From Candidatus Poribacteria bacterium (GTDB taxonomy: Bacteria > Poribacteria > DTPJ01 > WJIO01), in the NCBI GenBank assembly GCA_014730235.1, contig WJIO01000031.1, positions 1-9,019 on the forward strand: a DNA stretch of 9,019 nucleotides. The letters run 5' to 3'. Numbering within the stretch: the first letter of the stretch is position 1; the number at the start of each line of letters is the position of its first letter. The position numbers and the translations under genes were made by a program. Of this stretch, positions 1 through 6,843 are shown one piece after another. The notes under the pieces were generated by a model. That model did no database searches. It was given only the letters and a program-made list of their open reading frames with translations, and was not told the origin of the DNA.

Positions 1-155
1 AGCTCACAGCCAGCATCTTCAAGCTCTTTGGCCTGAGCAACGGTAGCCGTTACATCCCGGGTATCAGTATTGGTCATAGACTGGACGGAAACCGGTGCAT
101 CACCACCAACTAATAAATTTCCCATCTTTACCTGTCGGGAAGTTCGTCTTTTCAT
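1..155 (-). CDS. ispG: 4-hydroxy-3-methylbut-2-enyl diphosphate synthase IspG (GcpE), N-terminal 51 codons only
   Basis: The visible part is the amino end of IspG, the Fe-S enzyme that converts methylerythritol cyclodiphosphate to HMBPP in the penultimate step of the MEP isoprenoid pathway. Translation from the ATG at 155-153 starts [18 protein letters not shown] and continues through [17 protein letters not shown] to an alternating Gln-Ala-Lys-Glu-Leu-Glu segment. The [16 protein letters not shown] stretch is the family's hallmark N-terminal block, which opens the TIM-barrel domain. The Fe-S-binding cysteines lie in the C-terminal domain outside the window and cannot be checked. The gene starts 11 bases after the rseP stop, so it is very probably cotranscribed. 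No clear Shine-Dalgarno sequence precedes it, and translation may be coupled to rseP. The reading frame is open to the window edge. The identification is secure from the motif even though only about one eighth of the protein is present. Confidence 0.93.
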   Translation of the reverse strand, partial: MKRRTSRQVKMGNLLVGGDAPVSVQSMTNTDTRDVTATVAQAKELEDAGCE

Positions 156-166
156 AGTTTAATCGT

Positions 167-1933
167 TTAGAAAAAGCCTTTAAGCAGTCTTAGAAGATCG
201 TTATAAGTAACCAGCAGGAAAAGAGATATGAGGAATGCAACGCCAATCTGTTGTATAATAATTTGTTTTCGGCGTTCCAGAGGTTTACCGCGTATTTTTT
301 CTATGCCCAGGAATAATAACACACCACCATCACTTATGAATAACGGTAATAAGTTGACTATGGCGAGATTGACCGACAGAAACCCAGCGAAACGCAGAAT
401 CCCAGCGAAACCCGTTTTTACCACAGCCATTGTGATCTGGATTATTCCCACTGGACCGGCAACATATTTCATAGGTACTTCCCGCACAATCATACGTTTT
501 ATAAACTGAAATACTTTGACAACTACCTGGCCTGTTTCAGAAAAACCCTTGCCAATTGCGTATATAGGATTGAGTCTTACTACCTCGGTGAAAGGAAGCC
601 ATTCTATGCCGTTCAGGAATTCAGGAGAGCCTTGCTGATCGAGATTTAGCTTGATCTCTTCAATTTTACCGGAAGCCCTTTTTATTGTCAATAATATATT
701 ATCCTTCTGGCTTTGCTGAATCCCATCGGCAAATTCTATTATATGGTTAATATTGTTGCCATTAACTGATATTATTTCATCACCGGCTCTAAAACCTGCT
801 TTCTCCGCCGGACTTCCGGGTTCAACTTCACCTATGATTGGTTTTATATCGTTGGAAATACCGATTTTTCCAAAATCAGTATCCTGATAAGCTATAAGTT
901 GATCCCTTTCTTTTTCCAGTGAGAATTCTTCATCACCATCTTTTATCACCCATGACGATCCGGGTTTCTGAGGTAAAACTACTGATTTATCGGATATGGA
1001 GGCTCTGCCTTCCTTAAACTTAATCTGCAAATACGGGGGTATTATGCCTTTATCCAGATTTTCCGGTATGTTAAGGGGTATGTATGCTATAAGCTGAGAA
1101 TCCTGAGAACCTGAAAAGGTGTATATTTCTAGATTATTCTGTGTTTTTCTCAGGGAATAGGAATCATTTTTATCCTTAATAATCCAGCTAACACCAGGTT
1201 CAACAACAGTTACCCGTGCTTCAGGGGTAATTGATATATCAAGGCTTTTCAAATTTTGAATTATTGATTGAGAAATTTTACCGCTGTTCAGATCATTAAC
1301 AGGATTTACATCCATATTGAAGATCATGCTTTCAACCCGTTCCGGAACTACAGTGGTTTTTATCTCCTGGCCATCACGTAAAAGCATAACGTCAAGACGT
1401 TTTTCCGGGTTGATGCCTATATTTTCCCTTATATCATCCCATTTTCGGACTTTATATCCGCTTATTGATAATATTTTATCTCCGGGTTTTATACCAGCTT
1501 CTTCGGCAGGGGAGCCATCTTCGATATAACCAATAGTAGTGCCGGGTTCAGGAGGAAGGCCTATCATATATGCCAGGGCAAATACCGTTATAGCGAAAAT
1601 TATATTCATACTTGGGCCTGCGACGGCAACCAAAGCTCGGTGGGATACAGGGGCATTTTGAAAATTACCCTCTTCATCCTCGCTTACTTCATCGCCGGGA
1701 TTTTCACCGGCCATTTTAACATATCCACCAAATATAGGTAGCCAGGAAATTTTATACTCAATGCCGTTTCTGACAAAACCTATCATCTTGGGGCCAAAGC
1801 CTATAGAAAACTTTTCGACTTTAATCCCCACCATTAATGCAACCAGAAAATGACCAAGCTCATGAACAAATATTATAATTCCGACAATTAAAAGAGTTCG
1901 GATTATATCCCATATTATATTGATAAAGCTCAT
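167..1933 (-). CDS. rseP: RseP-type site-2 zinc metalloprotease with two PDZ domains and a large inter-PDZ insert
   Basis: This is a membrane-embedded site-2 protease (M50 family), which cleaves transmembrane substrates such as anti-sigma factors or signal-peptide remnants. The protein is 588 residues. A hydrophobic segment (about 8-23) leads into the HELGH zinc motif (24-28). A second membrane segment lies near 100-125, followed by PDZ1 (about 130-200, with GSPAEEAGIKPGD) and PDZ2 (about 365-432, with GSPAEKAGFRAGD). The distal membrane region (about 510-580) carries NLLPLFISDGG (527-537), with Asp535 as the third zinc ligand. Family members usually have about 350-450 residues; the excess here is a segment of about 165 residues between the PDZ domains that contains a duplicated motif. 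The motif before Asp535 departs from the usual NLLPIPxLDGG. I chose the ATG at 1933 because it starts just before the first membrane segment and 5 bases after the dxr stop; the same frame is open upstream to 1984, but that would run into dxr. The ribosome-binding site is weak. Confidence 0.93.
   Translation of the reverse strand: MSFINIIWDIIRTLLIVGIIIFVHELGHFLVALMVGIKVEKFSIGFGPKMIGFVRNGIEYKISWLPIFGGYVKMAGENPGDEVSEDEEGNFQNAPVSHRALVAVAGPSMNIIFAITVFALAYMIGLPPEPGTTIGYIEDGSPAEEAGIKPGDKILSISGYKVRKWDDIRENIGINPEKRLDVMLLRDGQEIKTTVVPERVESMIFNMDVNPVNDLNSGKISQSIIQNLKSLDISITPEARVTVVEPGVSWIIKDKNDSYSLRKTQNNLEIYTFSGSQDSQLIAYIPLNIPENLDKGIIPPYLQIKFKEGRASISDKSVVLPQKPGSSWVIKDGDEEFSLEKERDQLIAYQDTDFGKIGISNDIKPIIGEVEPGSPAEKAGFRAGDEIISVNGNNINHIIEFADGIQQSQKDNILLTIKRASGKIEEIKLNLDQQGSPEFLNGIEWLPFTEVVRLNPIYAIGKGFSETGQVVVKVFQFIKRMIVREVPMKYVAGPVGIIQITMAVVKTGFAGILRFAGFLSVNLAIVNLLPLFISDGGVLLFLGIEKIRGKPLERRKQIIIQQIGVAFLISLFLLVTYNDLLRLLKGFF
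887..964 (-). repeat. RseP insert motif, copy 2 (residues 324-349)
   Basis: This copy begins PGSSWVIKD and ends with Leu-Ile-Ala-Tyr. It matches copy 1 at 12 of 26 positions in a gapless alignment. It lies about 15 residues before PDZ2 begins. The two copies start 78 residues apart, so the repeating unit may be this short motif plus a longer, more variable spacer. Confidence 0.6.
1121..1198 (-). repeat. RseP insert motif, copy 1 (residues 246-271)
   Basis: This copy begins PGVSWIIKD and ends with Leu-Glu-Ile-Tyr. Aligned without gaps to copy 2 (887-964), 12 of 26 residues are identical: the Pro-Gly, Ser-Trp, Ile-Lys-Asp, Ser-Leu, Lys, Leu and final Tyr positions. The invariant Trp and the paired hydrophobic ends suggest a small beta-hairpin unit. 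The resemblance is at protein level; the DNA copies have diverged, so the duplication is probably old. Confidence 0.6.
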
Positions 1934-1938
1934 TATTC

Positions 1939-3099
1939 TTAACCTATTCCTAAAATGGTTTCCTTGGCGAAATCCCTGGACCATTTGTCAGCAAATATTA
2001 CATCATCCAGGGATGGATCGGATACCAGATTATGTTTACTCATGGTTTCCATAATAACAGCAGGTATATCCATAAAACCAATTTTACCTTTTATAAAGGC
2101 ATCTACGGCAACTTCGTCTGCACCATTTAAAACTGTTGGCATAGTTCCACCCGTCTCACAGGCCTGATATGCGTATTTCAGGCACGGGAATTTATCGGTG
2201 TCGGCCTCCTGAAAATTTAGCTGTCCTGTTTTAATTAGATCAAGATATGATACAGGCGACTTCATACGCTCTGGATAAGTGAAGGCAAACTGTATCTGTA
2301 AGCGCATATCCGGTACGCTCAGGTGTGCCAGTATAGAACTATCAACAAATTCAACCATGGAGTGAACAATGCTTTCAGGATGAATTACCACATGAATTTT
2401 TGATACATCAACATGGAAAAGCCAACGGGCTTCTATTACTTCAAAGCCTTTATTCATTAAAGTCGCGCTGTCAATTGTTATCCGTTTTCCCATGCTCCAA
2501 TTAGGGTGTTTCAAGGCCTGTTGGGGAGAAACATTATGCAGAGCTTTCCTGTCCGTATTACGGAAAGGGCCTCCTGATGCTGTCAGGATTATTTTATTCA
2601 GATTTTCTTTCTTTTTATCTGCGGCAAGACATTGAAAAACCGCGTTATGCTCACCATCCACCGGTATTAGATTTACACCATGCTTTTTAACTGATTTTGT
2701 CAATATAGATCCTGCGGTGACAAGGGATTCCTTATTGGCCAGGGCTATGTCTTTTTCAGCTTTTACAGCCTCTAATGTTGGGAGCAGTCCAGCTATACCA
2801 ACGATGGAGGATAAGACCATATCCGATTCTGGCATAGACGCTAACTGAAGAATTCCCTGCTGGCCGGCAAGGACTTTTGTCCTGGTATCCTTAACCTTTT
2901 CCTTGAGTATCTTGGCTTTGCCTTCATCCTCCAGGGCGGCTAGATGTGGATGAAAAAGTCTGATTTGCTTTTCCATCAACTCCAGATTACTACGGGCTGC
3001 CAGGCCTACTATTTTAAAGTGATCTTTGTTGAATTTGACAACCTGTAAAGCCTGAGTTCCTATAGATCCCGTAGAACCTAAAATACATATGTTTTTCAT
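1939..3099 (-). CDS. dxr: 1-deoxy-D-xylulose 5-phosphate reductoisomerase (DXR)
   Basis: DXR converts 1-deoxyxylulose 5-phosphate to 2-C-methylerythritol 4-phosphate using NADPH, the first committed step of the MEP pathway. The predicted protein has 386 residues, normal for the family. The NADPH-binding Rossmann motif GSTGSIG is at 8-14 and ANKESLV at 121-127. The metal and substrate site includes PVDGEHNA (Asp148, Glu150), SGGPFR (175-180), HPNWSMG (198-204) and SATLMNKGFE (211-220, with Asn216, Lys217 and Glu220). One oddity is Gly149, where the family normally has Ser (PVDSEH); that Ser contacts the substrate phosphonate/phosphate region in E. coli DXR. The ATG at 3099 is preferred because the protein then starts directly at MKNICILGSTG. 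A TTG at 3111-3109 in the same frame overlaps the cdsA TGA but has no better ribosome-binding site. The gene is tightly packed between cdsA and rseP. Confidence 0.96.
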   Translation of the reverse strand: MKNICILGSTGSIGTQALQVVKFNKDHFKIVGLAARSNLELMEKQIRLFHPHLAALEDEGKAKILKEKVKDTRTKVLAGQQGILQLASMPESDMVLSSIVGIAGLLPTLEAVKAEKDIALANKESLVTAGSILTKSVKKHGVNLIPVDGEHNAVFQCLAADKKKENLNKIILTASGGPFRNTDRKALHNVSPQQALKHPNWSMGKRITIDSATLMNKGFEVIEARWLFHVDVSKIHVVIHPESIVHSMVEFVDSSILAHLSVPDMRLQIQFAFTYPERMKSPVSYLDLIKTGQLNFQEADTDKFPCLKYAYQACETGGTMPTVLNGADEVAVDAFIKGKIGFMDIPAVIMETMSKHNLVSDPSLDDVIFADKWSRDFAKETILGIG

Positions 3100-3107
3100 A
3101 ATTTTAT

Positions 3108-3914
3108 TCAACTCATATGAAGAATATAAATTGTATAATAATAGAAGGCCGGGGTTATAAATATTAAACTATCGCATCTATCGAGAATTCCACCATGTCC
3201 GGGGATTATTGAACCGGAATCCTTTAAATCTGCCCCGCGTTTTAACATAGATTCGGCTAAATCCCCTATCTGTCCAATTATGGTTAATCCCGCGCCCATA
3301 ATTATAATGTGGACTAAAGCTATTTCAGGCAGCAGCCAGCGGCCTATGAGAAATGCCGCCAAACATGATAACACAATCCCACCAATATAGCCTTCAAGAC
3401 TTTTACCAGGGCTTATGGCGGGTATAACTTTGTGTTTCCCAAAACGTTTGCCTACCAAATATGCCCCAATATCACCTATCCATGTAATACCTGACAAAAG
3501 AATTACCAGGGCTATACCGTCCTGCATTTTTCTCAATAAGATAATATGATGGCCAAACAGCCATCCTAAATATATTATTCCAAGTAATGTTGATGATACT
3601 TTAAGTAAAGCCGATTGAGGTTTTCTTCTGATAATTTCTACAAGGAAGGGAAGGCTAACAGCCAGACATAAAACCAGTTTTACGTTTATCCATGAGGGTT
3701 TAAGAGCAAGAAAACAAATCAATAATGCGATTATAACGCTTATAAGAGTTAATGGTAAATCAACCTTTGAATTAGCAATGTTTGAAAACTCTATACATCC
3801 CAAAATTATTATAAAGCTAACCAGCGCGAAAAGCCCCCATAGCTGGCCTTTGAATATTATAAAGACTACAATCGCACCGAAAACTATAGCGCTTAAAACT
3901 CTAGTCCAGAACAT
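3108..3914 (-). CDS. cdsA: Phosphatidate cytidylyltransferase (CDP-diglyceride synthase)
   Basis: CdsA is an integral membrane enzyme that makes CDP-diacylglycerol from phosphatidate and CTP, the precursor of all major bacterial phospholipids. The 268-residue protein is a string of hydrophobic segments (for example about 8-22, 26-42, 56-72, 78-94, 105-122, 133-155, 176-194 and 200-216). The C-terminal family signature spans about 222-248: Ser-Met-Leu-Lys-Arg, then Lys-Asp-Ser-Gly, then PGHGGILDRCD, with the acidic and His-Gly-Gly residues intact. SPGKSLEG at 168-175 is another conserved block. The ATG at 3914 gives the usual short charged N-terminus before the first membrane span. No strong Shine-Dalgarno sequence precedes it, only a weak AGAGA about 12-16 bases upstream. 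A 74-base gap separates it from uppS; its stop is 8 bases from the dxr ATG. Confidence 0.96.
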   Translation of the reverse strand: MFWTRVLSAIVFGAIVVFIIFKGQLWGLFALVSFIIILGCIEFSNIANSKVDLPLTLISVIIALLICFLALKPSWINVKLVLCLAVSLPFLVEIIRRKPQSALLKVSSTLLGIIYLGWLFGHHIILLRKMQDGIALVILLSGITWIGDIGAYLVGKRFGKHKVIPAISPGKSLEGYIGGIVLSCLAAFLIGRWLLPEIALVHIIIMGAGLTIIGQIGDLAESMLKRGADLKDSGSIIPGHGGILDRCDSLIFITPAFYYYTIYILHMS

Positions 3915-3988
3915 TATTTATAAATCTCTGGTGAAGGTTGATATTACTCAGTGACTACTGAAGAATGGATATTTTCTTTTCGGAGAAC

Positions 3989-4744
3989 TCAGACTCCCCC
4001 AAACCTTCGATTACGTTTTTGATATGACAACAATGCCAATAGAAACTCTTTCTTGCTAAAATCGGGCCATAATGTATCGGTAACATAGATTTCTGAATAG
4101 GCTAACTGCCACAATAGAAAGTTGCTTATCCGCATTTCGCCGCTGGTGCGGATAATTAGATCCGGGTCAGGTAAACCGGCAGTATACAAGTACTTTGAAA
4201 ATAACTTTTCATTTATATCTTTGATTTTAATTTTGCCATTATTGACGTCATTCGCAATAGATTGAGTTACCCTGACAATTTCCTGTCGTCCTCCATAGCT
4301 TAGGGCCAGATTAAGAATAAGCCCTGTATTATTTCGTGTTATTTTCATAGATCGGTTAAGTTCCCGGGTGACTTTACCTGGAAGTTTGCTTAAATCCCCA
4401 ATAGCTTTTAACTGGATATTTTTCTCATTTAGCTCAGGAGTTTCTTCTTTTAATTGCTCCAGTAAAAGGTTCATTAAAGCATTGACTTCCAGGGCTGGAC
4501 GTTTCCAGTTTTCGGAGGAAAAAGCGTAAAGTGTCAATACCATAATTTCCAGTTCACCACATAATTCAACAGCACTTTTGACCGATTTTACCCCTGCTTT
4601 ATGCCCTTCAGTACGGGGCAGATCACGCCTTGTTGCCCAACGCCCATTGCCGTCCATTGTTATGGCAACGTGCCGGGGCAAATTTTCTTTAACAATACAG
4701 GACATTAAGTCCTGTTCGGTCGCATTTTCTGATGATATTGACAT
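3989..4744 (-). CDS. uppS: Isoprenyl transferase, (di-trans,poly-cis)-undecaprenyl diphosphate synthase type
   Basis: This cis-prenyltransferase condenses isopentenyl diphosphate onto farnesyl diphosphate to give the C55 lipid carrier used for peptidoglycan and surface polysaccharides. The protein has 251 residues, typical for the family. The catalytic signature DGNGRWA is at 31-37 (Asp31 matches the essential Asp26 of E. coli). GHKAG is at 48-52, FSSENW at 75-80, and the diphosphate-binding RTSGEMRISNFL block at 199-210 with Arg199, Arg205 and Ser207. The C-terminal RNRRFGG is also typical. About 20 extra N-terminal residues precede the conserved core. The ATG at 4744 follows a GGAAGAG sequence by 8 bases. 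It sits 32 bases after frr. Chain length cannot be read with certainty from sequence, but the cell-wall role is standard in this operon. Confidence 0.95.
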   Translation of the reverse strand: MSISSENATEQDLMSCIVKENLPRHVAITMDGNGRWATRRDLPRTEGHKAGVKSVKSAVELCGELEIMVLTLYAFSSENWKRPALEVNALMNLLLEQLKEETPELNEKNIQLKAIGDLSKLPGKVTRELNRSMKITRNNTGLILNLALSYGGRQEIVRVTQSIANDVNNGKIKIKDINEKLFSKYLYTAGLPDPDLIIRTSGEMRISNFLLWQLAYSEIYVTDTLWPDFSKKEFLLALLSYQKRNRRFGGV

Positions 4745-4776
4745 ACAAAGTTCTCTTCCATATTAACCCGGAGTGA

Positions 4777-5334
4777 TTATACTTCCATAATTTCTTTTTC
4801 CTTTTTTGCGTATATTTCATCCAGTTTTTTTATATATTCATCGGTTAAGTCCTGGACTTCGGACTGTTCTCTTCGACTTTCATCTTCGGATATATCGCCA
4901 TTTTTTTCCATTCTCTTCAGAGATTCGTTGGCTTCTCTACGGATGTTTCGGACAGAGATTTTACCTTCTTCAGAGATTTTTTTGGCCAGTTTTGCCAATT
5001 CTTTTCTTCTTTGTTCCGTAAGTTCAGGAATCGTAATCCTTATAACATTTCCATCATTATTTATATTAAGACCCAGATCGGCTTTCAACAGGGCTCTTTC
5101 TATTTCCTTAAGAATAGATTTATCCCAGGGTTGAATTACAATAAGCCGGGCTTCAGGTATTGATACACTCGCTACTTGATTTATAGGAGATTTAGAGCCA
5201 TAATACTCTACATTTACTCCATCCAATAGAGATATTGATGCCCTTCCTGTGCGAATACTTGCCAACTCCTGGGCGTTGGATTCCAAAGCTTTTTCCATTT
5301 TATTGCTTGTTTCACGAATAAGTTCTTTTGGCAT
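4777..5334 (-). CDS. frr: Ribosome recycling factor (RRF)
   Basis: RRF works with EF-G to split post-termination ribosomes into subunits. The protein is 185 residues, exactly the usual bacterial length. Conserved blocks are seen throughout: SIRTGRAS at 26-33, the YYG loop at 44-46, PEARLIVIQPWD at 60-71, ADLGLN at 85-90, LTEQRRKEL at 105-113, VRNIRREAN at 128-136 and ISEDE at 148-152. The long helices at both ends form the three-helix bundle of domain I; the middle (about 31-103) is domain II. The ATG at 5334 is preceded by GGAGG at 6 bases, one of the best ribosome-binding sites in the window. A strong inverted repeat occupies the gap after pyrH, directly upstream. Confidence 0.98.
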   Translation of the reverse strand: MPKELIRETSNKMEKALESNAQELASIRTGRASISLLDGVNVEYYGSKSPINQVASVSIPEARLIVIQPWDKSILKEIERALLKADLGLNINNDGNVIRITIPELTEQRRKELAKLAKKISEEGKISVRNIRREANESLKRMEKNGDISEDESRREQSEVQDLTDEYIKKLDEIYAKKEKEIMEV

Positions 5335-5339
5335 TTTAT

Positions 5340-5345
5340 ACCTCC
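5340..5345 (-). promoter_or_regulatory. Shine-Dalgarno site of frr (GGAGGT)
   Basis: GGAGGT ends 5 bases before the frr ATG. It lies just downstream, on the message, of the pyrH-frr hairpin and outside its stem, so the hairpin does not itself mask the site. Confidence 0.75.
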
Positions 5346-5363
5346 GTTATGTTTTGAATTGAT

Positions 5364-5402
5364 CTAAGTGATTTTCCAATGAATTTATCGAAAATCACTT
5401 AG
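5364..5402 (-). repeat. 13-bp perfect inverted repeat between pyrH and frr, covering the pyrH stop codon
   Basis: On the coding strand CTAAGTGATTTTC and GAAAATCACTTAG pair perfectly over 13 bp around a 13-base loop. The first arm contains the last pyrH codons and the TGA stop. No run of U follows (the next bases are ATCAATTC), so it is not a standard intrinsic terminator. It could be an RNA-processing or stability element, or a protein-binding palindrome. A ribosome terminating at pyrH would open the stem, so it could also report on pyrH translation. Confidence 0.7.
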
Positions 5403-6126
5403 TCAATATTGTGCCTATATTTTCCCCAAATACGACCTTTTTAATATTACCTTCGGGTTTTAAGGCAAAGACAACTATTGGTAAATTATTATCCATACAC
5501 AGGGAAAATGCTGCTGCATCCATAACCTTAAGTCTTTTTTCAAGAGCCTCTTCCAGAGTCAGGGAATGAAATTTTTCTGCGTCGGGATTTTCTACAGGAT
5601 CTGACGAATAAACACCATCAACCTTTGTGGCTTTTAATAAAACATCGGCTTCAATCTGTAAGGCCCTTAAGGCGGCGGCTGTATCTGTAGTAAAGAAGGG
5701 GTTGCCTGTACCACCCCCGAAAACAACGACTTCACCATTTTCAAGACATTGTATGGCCTGAGAACCCACATAAGGTCCCACTTTATCAACTTCTATCTCA
5801 GGTTCAAAGTTTATAGCACTAAGGACAGAAGCCGGAACCCCTGATTTTTCCAAAACTCCCTGCAAAGCCAGAGCGTTTACTACAGTAGCCATCATACCAA
5901 TTGTATCTGCTTTACGGCGGTCCATAGTAACCTGATTACTCGCGCCTCTCCATATATTCCCCGCACCAATAACAATGGCTATCTGTATATTATGTTCTCT
6001 TAAATCAGATAACTGATCTGCCAGAGACTGCATAATTTCAGGGGAGATGGGTTTATCTTTCTCACCCATCATCTCGCCGCTGATTTCCAGGAGAATGCGC
6101 TTGTATACAGGATTTTTATGATTCAT
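5395..6126 (-). CDS. pyrH: Uridylate kinase (UMP kinase)
   Basis: PyrH phosphorylates UMP to UDP with ATP in pyrimidine nucleotide synthesis; bacterial enzymes are hexamers of the amino-acid-kinase fold. The 243-residue length is typical. Conserved blocks include VYKRILL at 7-13, the glycine-rich GAGNIWRGA at 54-62, [14 protein letters not shown] near 76-89 with Asp74 before it, [13 protein letters not shown] at 139-151, the ATP-site [13 protein letters not shown] at 165-177 and KVMDAAAF at 200-207. One oddity: residue 14 is Glu (codon GAA) where E. coli has Lys15 in the KLSGE motif, a phosphate-contacting lysine conserved across this kinase fold. The rest of the site looks intact. The ATG at 6126 overlaps the end of tsf by 11 bases with no strong Shine-Dalgarno sequence, suggesting translational coupling. 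Confidence 0.96.
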   Translation of the reverse strand: MNHKNPVYKRILLEISGEMMGEKDKPISPEIMQSLADQLSDLREHNIQIAIVIGAGNIWRGASNQVTMDRRKADTIGMMATVVNALALQGVLEKSGVPASVLSAINFEPEIEVDKVGPYVGSQAIQCLENGEVVVFGGGTGNPFFTTDTAAALRALQIEADVLLKATKVDGVYSSDPVENPDAEKFHSLTLEEALEKRLKVMDAAAFSLCMDNNLPIVVFALKPEGNIKKVVFGENIGTILTK

Positions 6127-6721
6127 CGCTTTCGCCCAATTCGTATCTTGTAAATCTCTTCAAGACAATATTTTCACCGATGGTGGACATTTTTTCAAGA
6201 ATCAGGTCTTTGATAGTTTTATCGGAATCTTTAATGAATTCCTGCTCCAAAAGGCATACCTCTGAGAAAAATTTATTTAGACGACCCTCAACTATCTTAT
6301 CAACAACTTTTTCGGGTTTACCTTCATTAAGGGCTTGGGTTCTGAGGATACCTTTTTCTTTTTCTATAATTTCTTCAGGTACATCCTCTCTGCTTACATA
6401 GAGGGGTTTCTTTGCAGCAATCTGCATTGCAATATCGTTTGCCAGTTCCTGGAAATCATCGGTACGAGCGACAAAATCTGTTTCGCAGTTAATTTCCAGC
6501 AGAACACCTATCCTGTTGCCGGTATGAATATAAGATTCTATAATACCTTCGGGAACAGCTCTTCCCATACGCTTTTCTGCAACAGCGCTGCCCTTTTCTC
6601 TGAGTATTAAAATCGCTTTTTCCAGGTCACCATCGGCTTCTACAAGGGCTCTTTTGCAGTCCATAACGCCTACACCAGTTTTTTGACGTAGTTCCTTCAC
6701 CATTGCTGCCGTAATTTCCAT
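6116..6721 (-). CDS. tsf: Elongation factor Ts (short form)
   Basis: EF-Ts exchanges GDP for GTP on EF-Tu. The protein is 201 residues, the short form also found in Thermus and others, rather than the roughly 280-residue E. coli form with its duplicated core. The N-terminal UBA-like domain is clear (about 1-40: [19 protein letters not shown], followed by the acidic DGDLEKA segment). The EF-Tu-contacting TDFVAR motif is at 81-86, preceded by Asn-Cys-Glu, and the single core domain runs to about 190. The ATG at 6721 follows AAGGAG with a 10-base spacer. The last 11 bases overlap pyrH. It lies 122 bases after rpsB, the usual order of the S2/EF-Ts operon. Confidence 0.98.
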   Translation of the reverse strand: MEITAAMVKELRQKTGVGVMDCKRALVEADGDLEKAILILREKGSAVAEKRMGRAVPEGIIESYIHTGNRIGVLLEINCETDFVARTDDFQELANDIAMQIAAKKPLYVSREDVPEEIIEKEKGILRTQALNEGKPEKVVDKIVEGRLNKFFSEVCLLEQEFIKDSDKTIKDLILEKMSTIGENIVLKRFTRYELGESDES

Positions 6722-6756
6722 AGGTTTTATGCTCCTTTTATATAGAGTTGATTTAA

Positions 6757-6841
6757 AGCCTGTATATAGGCTAAGTTATATTTCGATAGGAATTTTTAAC
6801 GGTTTGATCGCTAATTTTATATAAAAAGCATGAAGTTACAA
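6757..6841 (-). promoter_or_regulatory. rpsB-tsf spacer: possible tsf promoter and a small hairpin
   Basis: On the coding strand TTGTAA (6836-6841) and TAAAAT (6814-6819) are 16 bases apart and resemble a sigma-70 type -35/-10 pair, although the region is so AT-rich that chance matches are likely. Further on, AGCCT and AGGCT (6757-6772) form a 5-bp stem with a 6-base loop. Either could tune tsf expression apart from rpsB. Support is weak; this is pattern matching only. Confidence 0.2.
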
Positions 6842-6843
6842 TC

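Larger units (their letters stand above)
844..1333 (-). other. Inter-PDZ insert in RseP (residues about 201-364)
   Basis: This segment separates PDZ1 from PDZ2, which in the E. coli enzyme follow each other almost directly. It is polar, has no evident membrane segment, and alternates hydrophobic and charged residues in a way that suggests beta strands. It contains two copies of a 26-residue motif (residues 246-271 and 324-349). I do not recognise it as a named domain. By topology it should lie on the same side of the membrane as the PDZ domains, which is the periplasm in RseP. Boundaries are approximate. Confidence 0.7.

Noticed and set aside
1934-1984. Upstream extension of rseP to a start at 1984, adding 17 residues
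   Set aside because: It would overlap the end of dxr by about 46 bases and adds a basic, non-conserved peptide before the first membrane segment. The ATG at 1933 fits the family.
3100-3111. TTG start for dxr at 3111-3109, overlapping the cdsA stop
   Set aside because: The overlap is attractive for coupling, but no Shine-Dalgarno sequence suits it, and the ATG at 3099 places the protein start directly at the conserved Rossmann strand.
3948-3961. Small hairpin (TCAGT/ACTGA, 4-base loop) in the uppS-cdsA gap
   Set aside because: A 5-bp stem with no U-tract is expected by chance; it is not strong enough to call a terminator or regulator.
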